Shown here: in pieces, positions 1 to 7,832 of the stretch
How positions within the stretch are numbered: position 1 is the stretch's first letter
How the letters are laid out: every line of letters begins with the position of its first letter
DNA from: Budvicia aquatica DSM 5075 = ATCC 35567
GTDB lineage: Bacteria > Pseudomonadota > Gammaproteobacteria > Enterobacterales > Enterobacteriaceae
Length of the DNA: 43,600 bases
Assembly: GCF_000427805.1 (NCBI RefSeq)
Contig: NZ_ATYS01000020.1
Location: 1-43,600, forward strand
Direction: 5' to 3'
Position numbers and translations under genes: made by a program
The notes under the pieces: generated by a model
What the model saw: only the letters and a program-made list of their open reading frames with translations
Database searches by the model: none
What the model was told of the DNA's origin: nothing

Positions 1-3
1 GAA

Positions 4-34
4 GTCTCTTGATCAGGAGATCTGATCAAGAGAC
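4..34. repeat. Perfect 13-bp-arm palindrome with 5-nt loop
   Basis: Arms 4-16 (GTCTCTTGATCAG) and 22-34 are exact reverse complements around the loop 17-21. On the + strand it is followed by AGGTTTTT, so it could serve as a terminator for a gene left of the window. It also replaces the left arm of the first repeat-unit junction hairpin, so it may mark the edge of the tandem array. Function is not decided by the sequence. Confidence 0.7.
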
Positions 35-36
35 AG

Positions 37-490
37 GTTTTTCAACGGGGTGACGACGAGAGTGTTCTATGCCATGTAATCCCACTCGAGAGTCATCCCT
101 TTCTCCCGTTATCCCCGCGAAAGCGGGGATCCAGGTTTTAGCTAACAAGCTAGCGCTTGGCCTAAGGACTAGACCCCGTTTTTCAACGGGGTGACGACGA
201 GAGTGTTCTATGCCATGTAATCCCACTCGAGAGTCATCCCTTTCTCCGTCATCCCCGCGAAAGCGGGGATCCAGGTTTTAGCTAACAAGTTAGCACTTAG
301 CCTAAGGACTGGACCCCGTTTTTCAACGGGGTGACGACGAGAGTGTGCTATGCAATGTAATCCCACTCGATCGTCATCCCTTTCTCCGTCATCCCCGCGA
401 AAGCGGGGATCCAGATTTTAGCTAACAAGTTAGCACTTAACCTAAGGGTTCGCCCCATTTTTCAACGGGAGGGACGACGATCGCGTTTCT
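37..490. repeat. Tandem array of a 140-bp hairpin-rich repeat (three units plus a partial fourth)
   Basis: Units begin at 37, 178, 318 and 457, giving periods of 141, 140 and 139 bp; the fourth decays after about 30 bases. Each unit holds up to three hairpins: the junction CCCCGTT-TTTC-AACGGGG (174-191, 314-331), ATCCCCGC-GAAA-GCGGGGAT (first at 111-130), and GCTAAC-AA-GTTAGC (one mismatch in unit 1). The GAAA-capped hairpin is of the short dispersed palindromic kind seen between genes in many bacteria. The array is non-coding and lies immediately downstream of the leftward phn operon, so it may form part of its 3' untranslated region. This accounts for the whole 1-509 gap. Confidence 0.9.
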
Positions 491-509
491 TTGCTGACCT
501 TCGGTTGGT

Positions 510-1343
510 TTAGATTAACTTCTTACGCACCCTGACGACAACCCATTCGGCCAATAATACAACCACTAAGATACTGACCAGAATGGTGGCAACTAACTGC
601 CATTGGAACAGGTTCATCGCATCGTTTAGTACCACGCCGATACCGCCCGCGCCGACTAATCCTAATACGGCAGATTCCCGCACGTTAATGTCCCAGCGGA
701 ACAGTACGATGCTGAAGAATGCCGGAACAACCTGTGGCCAATAACCTTTAACTAAAATGCTGGGCATTGATGCGCCGGTGGCTCTTAGCGCTTCGATGCT
801 ACCCATATTGATCTCTTCCAGCGCTTCTGCCAACAGTTTTCCGACAAAGCCGACGGAGCGTAAGGCAACGGCCAGTACACCGGCGATAATGCCGGGGCCA
901 AAAATAGCAACAAACAGCAGGGCCCATACCAGCGAGTTAACCGAACGTGAGGTCACCAAGAAAACCTGAGCTATCCAGTTTAGGATCCTTGAGTGGACCA
1001 CGTTACGGGCATTTAATAACGCCAGTGGAATCGCCATTATCAGGCAGAGTAAAGTGCCTAAGGTTGCGATGTTTAAGGTTTCCATCAGGGCATGATGAAT
1101 TGATGTCGGGTAAGCCGCGACATCCAATGGCCACATGCGTTCAAACATATCCATCATTTGAGTTGGTGCGTCATACAGAAACTCAGGAATCACCTCTACC
1201 GTTCTGACTGAGGCAATCAGCGAGGCCAGCATAATGAGATATACCAAATAGCGGGCGGCGCGCTGGAGAGGGGTAAAACGCTGATATTTTGGCGGTGTAT
1301 CAGGTACCGATGGCTTATCCGCCAGAGATAATGACGTCATCAT
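510..1343 (-). CDS. phnE: Phosphonate-type ABC transporter permease, second copy
   Basis: A 277-residue inner-membrane permease of the PhnE family, last gene of the leftward phnD-phnC-phnE-phnE operon. It has about six hydrophobic segments (first at about residues 32-50) and the cytoplasmic EAA-type coupling loop EALRATGASMPSILVKG that contacts the ATPase. The glycine-rich GLVGAGGIGVVL near the C terminus is typical of PhnE. The ATG at 1343 has GGAGGG seven bases upstream and overlaps the stop of the preceding permease by 4 bp, suggesting coupled translation. It probably pairs with the other permease as a heterodimeric channel. The substrate (phosphonate, phosphite or a related phosphorus compound) cannot be read from the permease. 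Confidence 0.9.
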   Translation of the reverse strand: MMTSLSLADKPSVPDTPPKYQRFTPLQRAARYLVYLIMLASLIASVRTVEVIPEFLYDAPTQMMDMFERMWPLDVAAYPTSIHHALMETLNIATLGTLLCLIMAIPLALLNARNVVHSRILNWIAQVFLVTSRSVNSLVWALLFVAIFGPGIIAGVLAVALRSVGFVGKLLAEALEEINMGSIEALRATGASMPSILVKGYWPQVVPAFFSIVLFRWDINVRESAVLGLVGAGGIGVVLNDAMNLFQWQLVATILVSILVVVLLAEWVVVRVRKKLI

Positions 1344-2125
1344 GCAAATACCCTCCGTACCAGATTAGATAAGGCTTCACCCAGTAAAATCAGGGCAATA
1401 ATTGTAATCAGAATTGCGGTGACGAAGTCATAATCGAAGCGCTGGAACGCTGAGAATAGTGTTCCGCCCAAACCACCGGCACCCACTAAGCCCACCATGG
1501 TGGAGTTACGTAAGTTAGAGTCTAACTGGTAGGTTGAAAAACCAATAAATCGGGAGAAAACCTGAGGCAATACCGCAAATAAAATCACGCTGATAAAGCT
1601 GGCTCCGGTAGCCCGAATAGCTTCAACCTGCTTTAAAGAGATCTCTTCAATGGCTTCGGCAAACAGTTTGGCAATAAAGCCGATAGACGCAACGATTAGG
1701 GTAAGAATACCGGCCAGCGCGCCAAAGCCGACAGACTTAACAAACAGAATTGCGATGATAACCGGGTGGAAAGTCCGGCAGATGGCAATAACAACCCGGG
1801 CCGGAATACTGATAACGTTAGGCATCATATTACGCGCGGCGAACAGGCCGACAAACAGAGAAATAACGATACCGGCGGCGCTGGCGATAATGGCAATTTG
1901 CAAACTTTCCAGCAAGTCGTTCAGTAATAGTTCCCAGCGGGTAAAGTTAGGTGGAAACATGCGTCCGAGCAGGCGTTCGGCATGCTCCATACCGATAGCA
2001 ATCCGCTCCATGCTAACGCCCATAATACTAAAGGCATAAATCACATAGGCGGCAACGACAACTGACCCCAGCCTGACCAGCCAGTTAGTCTTAAACGGGT
2101 TTTGATGGGTATTTATACCAGCCAT
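1340..2125 (-). CDS. phnE: Phosphonate-type ABC transporter permease, first copy
   Basis: A 261-residue PhnE-family inner-membrane permease with the EAA loop [20 protein letters not shown] and the conserved [13 protein letters not shown]. It is a clear paralogue of the adjacent downstream permease but diverged, so the pair is not a recent tandem duplication; two-permease phnCDEE operons are common. GGAGGTG lies just before the ATG at 2125. The gene overlaps the end of phnC by 13 bp and the next permease by 4 bp, so the three are surely co-transcribed. Role: the transmembrane half of a periplasmic-binding-protein-dependent importer. Confidence 0.9.
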   Translation of the reverse strand: MAGINTHQNPFKTNWLVRLGSVVVAAYVIYAFSIMGVSMERIAIGMEHAERLLGRMFPPNFTRWELLLNDLLESLQIAIIASAAGIVISLFVGLFAARNMMPNVISIPARVVIAICRTFHPVIIAILFVKSVGFGALAGILTLIVASIGFIAKLFAEAIEEISLKQVEAIRATGASFISVILFAVLPQVFSRFIGFSTYQLDSNLRNSTMVGLVGAGGLGGTLFSAFQRFDYDFVTAILITIIALILLGEALSNLVRRVFA

Positions 2126-2907
2126 GATTCACCTCCATAGATCTCTTTGAGGTGGCTATCGGTGATGCCCTGAGCCGGGCCGTCATAGACTATTCGCCCT
2201 CCGCTCATTCCGATAATGCGTTTGGCAAAGCGCTGAGCCAGCTTAACGTCGTGGATATTAACCAGCGTTGGAATACCTTTGCTGGCGGCCAGCGTATCCA
2301 TCAGTTCCATAATTTCTACCGCTGTCTTGGGATCCAGAGATGAAGTCGGCTCATCGGCCAGTAAAATATGCGGGTTCTGCATCAGGGCTCGGGCAATACC
2401 GACTCGCTGACGTTGCCCGCCAGACAGGCTATCGGCACGCTGTGTGGCAAAATCGGTTAGTCCGACGTGATGGAGCAACTCAAAGGCCCGGTCGATATCT
2501 TCTTGCAGAAATTTACGCCGCCATGCCTGCCACGCATTCATATATCCCAAACGGCCGGTTAATACGTTTTCAATTACGCTTAGCCGTTCGACCAGATTGT
2601 ACTCCTGAAATACCATGCCAATTTGGCGGCGCAGGTGGCGTAAGGCTTTGCCCTGAACTTTAACCAGATCGGAGTGTTGGAACAGAATCTCTCCGGTTGT
2701 TGGCGTAATTAATCGATTGATACAGCGCAGCAGCGTACTTTTCCCGGTGCCGGAAGGGCCGATAATGGCAATAATTCCCGGTTGCTCAATGGATATATTG
2801 ATATCTTTTAGAATCGGCTTACCTGCACGGTAAGAGTGATTCAACTGGTTAATGGTTAAATAGTTCTTAGGTTGAACTTGAGGCTGGATTCCGGCTGATA
2901 TTGTCAT
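2113..2907 (-). CDS. phnC: Phosphonate-type ABC transporter ATP-binding subunit
   Basis: A 264-residue ABC ATPase that powers the PhnE permeases from the cytoplasm. Visible motifs: Walker [10 protein letters not shown] (50-58), Q-loop VFQEYN (about 99-104), signature LSGGQRQR (161-168), Walker [13 protein letters not shown] (181-192) and the switch histidine in NIHD (H219). The family call rests on overall PhnC-like sequence and on its neighbours. AGGAGG precedes the ATG at a good distance. A perfect 8-bp hairpin lies in the 95-bp gap after phnD. Confidence 0.93.
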   Translation of the reverse strand: MTISAGIQPQVQPKNYLTINQLNHSYRAGKPILKDINISIEQPGIIAIIGPSGTGKSTLLRCINRLITPTTGEILFQHSDLVKVQGKALRHLRRQIGMVFQEYNLVERLSVIENVLTGRLGYMNAWQAWRRKFLQEDIDRAFELLHHVGLTDFATQRADSLSGGQRQRVGIARALMQNPHILLADEPTSSLDPKTAVEIMELMDTLAASKGIPTLVNIHDVKLAQRFAKRIIGMSGGRIVYDGPAQGITDSHLKEIYGGESWLV

Positions 2908-2924
2908 AGTAATAGGCCTCCTGC

Positions 2925-2945
2925 GGGATAGCGAATGGCTATCCC
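2925..2945 (-). promoter_or_regulatory. Intercistronic hairpin between phnD and phnC
   Basis: Arms GGGATAGC (2925-2932) and GCTATCCC (2938-2945) form a perfect stem with a 5-nt loop. No U-run follows on the minus strand; the phnC Shine-Dalgarno comes just afterwards. Hairpins after binding-protein genes often protect the upstream mRNA and raise binding-protein output over ATPase and permease. That role is inferred. Confidence 0.55.
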
Positions 2946-3002
2946 AGACAGTAAAAAGAAAGTAATGTGGGTAAAAGTGAAAGCTTGTCTATCCGAATGC
3001 GA

Positions 3003-4064
3003 TTACTGCTTAGCAGGCGCCTCGGCTTCACGTTTCTTTTTCGCTGCGTCAGCGGCTTCTTTCTCGGCTAACTGCTGTAGGCCATTTTTGCTATAGGCAG
3101 TGCCGGTGGCTGAAGCGATTTCACGAACCACTCCCCAGTCATCTTTGTAGTTAATGGCATAGAAGCGATCGGCACCGCCAAAGGTTTCTTGCATTTCAGG
3201 CGGGAACCGATAGGTGGTAAAGGCATCTTTAATTTTGGCAACCAGCTCAGGATCTAAATCGTAAGCGTAACCAAAGGCTGAGGTCGGGAAGCGGGCGCTG
3301 GTATAGATTGTCCGGAAATCGGCTGCTTTAACGCGTCCGGCTTCTACCATGCGCTCATACACATCGGAGGCAACCGGTGCGGCATCGTAGTCACCGCTTA
3401 ATACCCCCATCACTGATTGGTCATGCTTACCGGAATAAACCACTTTGTAGTCTTCATCCGGGGTAATGCCAATTTTCGGGAACAGTGCACGCGGCGCCAG
3501 GTTACCGGAGTTAGATGAAACGGAGGTATGGGCGACAACTTTGCCTTTTAGGTCATCCATAGTTTTATACGGGCTGTCGGCCTTAACCAGCACGATTAAG
3601 TTATAACCCTGGAACTCTTTTTCAGTGCCTTTTACCGCGATAGGAACATAGCCAGCCAGGTTAACCGCATAGCCGGTCGGGCCGGTAGAGAACCCGGCGA
3701 TATGCAGCCGGCCTGAGCGCATTGCTTCGACCTGTGCTGAGTTTGAATGAACGGAATAATAAATCACCTTTTTGCCGGTCTTATCAGATAGATATTTCTG
3801 GAAGTCAGCAAAGGCATCCTTATAAACGGCAGGATCTTCTACCGGAGTATAGCTAAACACCAAGGTGCCCGGATTTTTCCACTCTTTAGGATCGGTCGGA
3901 GTATCGGCCACCATATCCCGATTTTCATCACAATAGCGATCGTCCAGATCTCCGCGATAGCTACAGGTTGCCGCCGAAACGGATGACATAAAGAGCAGAC
4001 TGCCGGTCAATAATGCTGAGACGGATAACCACCGGGATAACTGTTTGGTTTTAAGTTTGGTCAT
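3003..4064 (-). CDS. phnD: Periplasmic phosphonate/phosphite-type substrate-binding protein
   Basis: A 353-residue PhnD-family solute-binding protein and first gene of the uptake operon. Residues 1-31 form a Sec signal peptide (lysines, then a hydrophobic core ending in SSVSA). The mature N terminus carries CSYRGDLDDRYCDENRDMV, two cysteines that could form a disulfide and are absent from E. coli PhnD as I remember it. TLVFSYTPVEDPAVY and the SxxSNSG motif fit the ligand-cleft pattern of this family. The C terminus is a charged Ala/Lys/Glu tail. GAGGA precedes the ATG. Expression is predicted from the sigma54 promoter at 4150-4165. The exact ligand is unknown; 2-aminoethylphosphonate, phosphite or phosphate esters are all possible. 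Confidence 0.88.
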   Translation of the reverse strand: MTKLKTKQLSRWLSVSALLTGSLLFMSSVSAATCSYRGDLDDRYCDENRDMVADTPTDPKEWKNPGTLVFSYTPVEDPAVYKDAFADFQKYLSDKTGKKVIYYSVHSNSAQVEAMRSGRLHIAGFSTGPTGYAVNLAGYVPIAVKGTEKEFQGYNLIVLVKADSPYKTMDDLKGKVVAHTSVSSNSGNLAPRALFPKIGITPDEDYKVVYSGKHDQSVMGVLSGDYDAAPVASDVYERMVEAGRVKAADFRTIYTSARFPTSAFGYAYDLDPELVAKIKDAFTTYRFPPEMQETFGGADRFYAINYKDDWGVVREIASATGTAYSKNGLQQLAEKEAADAAKKKREAEAPAKQ

Positions 4065-4114
4065 TGTTACGTCCTCATTGATGCTATGTAGGGTAAGTTT
4101 TTTTGTTCTTGTAT

Positions 4115-4129
4115 AACGACTAGGTCGTT
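4115..4129 (-). promoter_or_regulatory. Inverted repeat in the predicted phnD 5' leader
   Basis: AACGAC-TAG-GTCGTT, a 6-bp-arm inverted repeat, would lie about 10-25 nt into the transcript from the predicted sigma54 start. It could be an mRNA hairpin or a binding site; nothing decides between them. Confidence 0.35.
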
Positions 4130-4149
4130 TAGGTGTTCATTTATAACAA

Positions 4150-4165
4150 AGCAATAACAATGCCA
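4150..4165 (-). promoter_or_regulatory. Sigma54 promoter of the phnDCEE operon
   Basis: On the minus strand the sequence reads TGGCAT-TGTTA-TTGCT. It matches the -24/-12 consensus TGGCAC-N5-TTGCA/T in 9 of 10 core positions, with the invariant GG and GC dinucleotides exactly 10 bp apart. A start about 12 bp downstream (near 4139) would leave a leader of about 75 nt before phnD. The neighbouring gene encodes a sigma54 activator, which makes a chance match unlikely. Confidence 0.82.
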
Positions 4166-4222
4166 ACATAAAATTAACAATAACTGCGCGGTTCTAAAGG
4201 GACTCAGTTAGCCGTAAGGGGA

Positions 4223-4250
4223 AAAATAAGGACAAAAGTGTCCTTATTTT
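4223..4250. promoter_or_regulatory. Activator site 1 (12-bp-arm perfect palindrome)
   Basis: AAAATAAGGACA (4223-4234) and its exact reverse complement (4239-4250) flank AAAG. The core AGGACA-N4-TGTCCT recurs at 4261-4276. The centre lies about 97 bp upstream of the predicted sigma54 start, the usual distance for an NtrC-family enhancer. It lies just past the stop codon of the response regulator gene, so it might also act as that gene's terminator stem. Confidence 0.7.
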
Positions 4251-4255
4251 ACGGT

Positions 4256-5635
4256 TCATGAGGACATTATTGTCCTCCCCAGGCTACGGAAGATGCGTTT
4301 ATTCAAACCATGTTTCTTCATTTTGCGGTAAAGGGTTTTTCGGGTCAGGTTCAAGTGTGTGGCGACATCGTTCAGCTCTCCGGCGCATATTTCCAACGTA
4401 GAGATCAATATCTTCTTTTCGTAGGTATCCAGATGGTGTTCAAGATCGGCAATATCGACTACCGGTGCCGGTATTTCTTCATTCAGATTAATGCCGTCAC
4501 CGGGGATCCCGAGTACGTAGCGGTTTGCCACATTCTTGAGCTCTCTGATGTTGCCCGGCCAAAGGTAGCTTAATAGCTTATTTTGTTGGCTAATTTTCAG
4601 CGTAGGTGTCTCCCGTTGATACTGGAGAGCGGCTTGCTGACAGAAGAATTCAAACAGCAACAAGATGTCATTCTCCCGCTCGCGCAGGGGAGGAATATGT
4701 AAGTTAGCCACATTGAGCCGGTAGAGCAGGTCGGAGCGAAAGCGCCCTTGGTGGCTGAGGGTAACCAAGTCCATTTTACTGGCGGCCAAAACGTGGATAT
4801 TGACCGGAATTAGCTGATGGCTGCCAACGCGCTCAATAGTGCGGGTCTGGAGCACGCGCAGTAGCCTAACTTGAGCGACGAGCGGCATACTTTCTATTTC
4901 ATCGAGAAACAGCGTACCGCCGTTGGCGGCTTCAATTTTACCAATATGTCGTTTTTGGGCCCCGGTAAAAGATCCTGCTTCATGGCCGAATAACTCACTC
5001 TCCAGTAAGTTCTCCGGCATTGCTCCGCAGTTAATGGCAATAAAGGGCTTATCAGCCCTTGGCCCGCTATGGTGAATAGCGTCGGCAACGACATCTTTTC
5101 CACTGCCTGTTTCGCCATAAATCAGGGTATCAACCTGAGCCTGAGCTAAAACCATCGCCTGCTGGCGGAGATATTGTATTGCCGGTGAGCGGCCAATAAT
5201 TTTTTGCGTCATATATTCTGCGTGGGCTGACGCGGGCTGGCTTTGGCTATTCATTTGCAAATAGGCCTGACGGCGGTTAAGGGCAAGTTCAGTCTGGCGA
5301 AATAGCTGTTCTGAATTAATCGGCTTTTCCAAAAAGTCTTGGGCACCTTCTTTCATGGCCTGAATCGCCAGTGGAATATCCGCATGGCCGCTCATCAGGA
5401 TCACCGGTAATTGATTATCCAGCTGTTGTACGGCGGCTAAAAGCTGGAGCCCGTCGATATCCGGCATGCGGATATCACTCAAGACGATGCAGGATGAGTG
5501 AGTAGCGATATAGTCCAAGGCTTCCTGAGGGCGGTTAAACTCCCGACAGCTGAAACCGGCAATACCCAGCATTTCAGCCAGACTCTCTGACATGCAAGGA
5601 TCGTCATCAACAATAATAATTTCAATATTCATCAT
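4256..5635 (-). CDS. NtrC/DctD-family sigma54-dependent response regulator
   Basis: About 459 residues in three domains. The receiver (1-120) has the acidic pair in VDDDP, the phospho-acceptor aspartate (about D54) in SDIRMPD and a lysine in FLEKP. The AAA+ domain (about 145-375) has Walker A GETGSGKD, Walker B LFLDEIES and an arginine-finger region [13 protein letters not shown] Fis-type helix-turn-helix ends it ([20 protein letters not shown]). The sigma54-contact loop reads GSFTGA rather than GAFTGA. The kinase stop and this ATG share one base (TGATG), with GAGGA upstream; a TTG one codon earlier is an alternative start. The predicted targets are the palindromes next to its own 3' end and the phnD promoter. 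Confidence 0.93.
   Translation of the reverse strand: MMNIEIIIVDDDPCMSESLAEMLGIAGFSCREFNRPQEALDYIATHSSCIVLSDIRMPDIDGLQLLAAVQQLDNQLPVILMSGHADIPLAIQAMKEGAQDFLEKPINSEQLFRQTELALNRRQAYLQMNSQSQPASAHAEYMTQKIIGRSPAIQYLRQQAMVLAQAQVDTLIYGETGSGKDVVADAIHHSGPRADKPFIAINCGAMPENLLESELFGHEAGSFTGAQKRHIGKIEAANGGTLFLDEIESMPLVAQVRLLRVLQTRTIERVGSHQLIPVNIHVLAASKMDLVTLSHQGRFRSDLLYRLNVANLHIPPLRERENDILLLFEFFCQQAALQYQRETPTLKISQQNKLLSYLWPGNIRELKNVANRYVLGIPGDGINLNEEIPAPVVDIADLEHHLDTYEKKILISTLEICAGELNDVATHLNLTRKTLYRKMKKHGLNKRIFRSLGRTIMSS
4261..4276. promoter_or_regulatory. Activator site 2 (AGGACA-N4-TGTCCT)
   Basis: Second copy of the palindrome, inside the last codons of the response regulator gene. Its centre is 32 bp from site 1, about three helical turns, placing both on the same DNA face as paired enhancer sites usually are. 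Confidence 0.65.
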
Positions 5636-7545
5636 CAATCCTCTGTGTTGTCGCCTGATTCCGGTGGCGGAACTAATCTCAGCCTGAGAGAAAAACAGGT
5701 ATAAGCACTGCGGCTACTGACCAGTCGGAGGTGTCCGCGGAGATCCTGCATAATGTTGTAACTAATCGATAAACCGAGTCCCAGACCGTTGCTGGCGGTT
5801 TTTTGTGAAAAGAATGGATCAAAAATGCGGCCGGCATGCTCAGGTGCGATCCCGCAGCCATTATCTATTACCAGTATCTCGACCCAGTGTTCAAGGCGTT
5901 GCCAGGCAATAATAATTTTTGGCTGAGCAACTGACGAGATGGCATCAATCGCATTAGACAGCAAATTCACCAGAACCTGCTCAAGGCGTATTGCTTCGGC
6001 CGAAGCCCAAATGTCATTCAGCGATTGATCCTTCTGCTCAGGATTAACCGGCTGAATCTGTAGGTCAATTCCCTGCTTGCTGACCTGAACCAACTCAATT
6101 GCGGCACATAGCACAGTTTTCAGGTGAACCGGAGAGAGGTTGTTATCAGCCTTTCTGGCAAAGCTTTTAAGGTGATGAGTGATATGGCTGACTTTATCCA
6201 GCAGTTGCCTAAGCTGGTCGATTTTGCGCTTTATCTGGGTAGCATCATTTTGTTGCAGGTAGTGGTTCAGGCTAAAGATATAGTTGCGCATTGCCGCCAG
6301 TGGCTGATTAATTTCGTGAGTAATCGAGACACTGAGCTGACCTAACGCAGCGAGTTTTCCTGCCTGAACCAGTTCTTCCTGAGCCAGCGCTAGCTGGTGT
6401 TCAGCCTGGCGGCGTTCATCAGTTTCTTGCTGTAGCTGCCAGCGGGTTTGCTCTGCCCGCAAAGCAGATTGCTGAAATATAGCCAGATCCTTAGCCATTG
6501 AACTAATTTCGTCGTTGCCCAGAATAATAATCGGGGTATTCAGCTCGCCTTTGGCGATGCTTTTCATATTGCTCTGCAAAGTGCGAATCCGATTAATAAT
6601 ACTGCGACGGACATACAGCCATGACAGCGTAATAACTAAAATAAGGCTGACCAATGACAGACCCAGCGTTAAGCGGCTAGCCTGAGCTACTGATTGAGTG
6701 GCGGCCGACAGTTCAGTATCAATAAGCCGGTTGACCTGCTGGCTGTAATAGCTGATTTGCTTGGCGAGTTGTTGCACATAGCGCTGGTTATTGGTCATCA
6801 GAAATGAGAGTTGATAGGAGAGATCCAGTTCCTGATTTTTATAGCTAAATAGCTGGCCCTCTCTGGAGGTTAAAGCCAGTAGCTGAATCAATTGTTGGTA
6901 TTGCTCGGCAGACAAGCTTTTGTCAAAGGAGGCCTGACCTGCAATTTTCTTACCCATATCTTCTATGCGCAGAAAGGTGTAGTCGAGTTCGTTAAAGCTT
7001 TGGGCTGCGGCTACTTTTTCAATAAAGCCGGCTAAAAAAGCCAATTCTAACTGCCAGCGCTGGCGTTCAGGCTTCCCCTGATTAAATTGCTCCAGCCAAG
7101 GCTCAAATTGCAAATTCAAGCTTTGAGTTTGCTGATGGGTTCCGGCTATGGCTGATGCTTTCAGCGTTGCCACCTGATACAGCACCATAATAGTTTGTCG
7201 GATCTGGGTATTTAATTCGAGAAAGTAGCGGTCTCTGTCGGGGAGTTGGCGCATCCACTCATCCATTTGATTTAGCGTATGCAGTAACTCATTTTTGACC
7301 TGATCCCGTTCTTGTTGATTTTCGGCCATCAGCAGTGCAGAGGCTAGGCTAACAACCTGCCGGCTCTGGTCATTTAACTGGGTGGCGGCAAACAGCGCCC
7401 CGATATGATTCTGATGTAGGGTAGTAAGGCGGGATTCTAAGTCCGCATGGCTACGCAGGCTTAAGCCTGTCGCCATAAGGGTCATGGTTGCCAATAATGA
7501 AAATGCAAACAGCAAGCGCCCGCCAATACCAATACGCCAGTTCAT
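5635..7545 (-). CDS. Membrane sensor histidine kinase (DctB-like), partner of the sigma54 activator
   Basis: 636 residues. TM1 about 10-30, a long mostly helical periplasmic region (31-290), TM2 about 292-312, HAMP (313-365), coiled coil (366-400), HisKA with H410 in SITHEINQPLAAMRNY, then HATPase with N-box LVNLLSNAIDAI, G1 DNGCGIAPE, F-box DPFFSQK and G2 GLGLGLSIS. The HEINQPLAAM H-box is typical of DctB-type kinases that pair with NtrC-like regulators. The helical periplasmic domain is neither PAS nor Cache by eye, and resembles the methyl-accepting or TorS/PgtB kind, so it may sense a binding protein or a ligand. The neighbourhood suggests PhnD or its ligand. A Salmonella pgtBA-like sugar-phosphate sensor is the nearest analogy I can offer. 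Confidence 0.92.
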   Translation of the reverse strand: MNWRIGIGGRLLFAFSLLATMTLMATGLSLRSHADLESRLTTLHQNHIGALFAATQLNDQSRQVVSLASALLMAENQQERDQVKNELLHTLNQMDEWMRQLPDRDRYFLELNTQIRQTIMVLYQVATLKASAIAGTHQQTQSLNLQFEPWLEQFNQGKPERQRWQLELAFLAGFIEKVAAAQSFNELDYTFLRIEDMGKKIAGQASFDKSLSAEQYQQLIQLLALTSREGQLFSYKNQELDLSYQLSFLMTNNQRYVQQLAKQISYYSQQVNRLIDTELSAATQSVAQASRLTLGLSLVSLILVITLSWLYVRRSIINRIRTLQSNMKSIAKGELNTPIIILGNDEISSMAKDLAIFQQSALRAEQTRWQLQQETDERRQAEHQLALAQEELVQAGKLAALGQLSVSITHEINQPLAAMRNYIFSLNHYLQQNDATQIKRKIDQLRQLLDKVSHITHHLKSFARKADNNLSPVHLKTVLCAAIELVQVSKQGIDLQIQPVNPEQKDQSLNDIWASAEAIRLEQVLVNLLSNAIDAISSVAQPKIIIAWQRLEHWVEILVIDNGCGIAPEHAGRIFDPFFSQKTASNGLGLGLSISYNIMQDLRGHLRLVSSRSAYTCFSLRLRLVPPPESGDNTED

Positions 7546-7832
7546 AAACCGCCATAGAAAATAATGTCTGAATGTTACAATACTGGCGTATATGTTGTTT
7601 GTTTGTAAAATGAAGGGCGCAAATAGTGATAGATGAATCGTGTCACCAATGTGTTATTGGGCTGTGATCCAATATGCGATACCAATAAGAGGTACTGCTT
7701 TGATGCTTCTTGGCTATTTTGCAACCACGGTAGGGTATGTATCGCCAGACTGCGGGCAATTAATCAACGGATGAGTTAGCGGAAGAATGTTAGATTCTGG
7801 AAATGGGCTGCAAAAATAGTCGAAGTGAAACG

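Noticed and set aside
26..226. 66-codon open frame inside the repeat array
   Set aside because: It is translated repeat sequence, with residues such as TWIPAFAGITG that arise from the GAAA-capped palindrome; no ribosome-binding site and no independent support.
37..490. CRISPR array
   Set aside because: The repeats are 140 bp and contiguous, without the 25-40 bp repeat plus unique spacer pattern, and no cas genes are present.
4065..4255. Pho box upstream of phnD
   Set aside because: No CTGTCAT direct repeats with 11-bp period were found; the sigma54 elements explain the region better.
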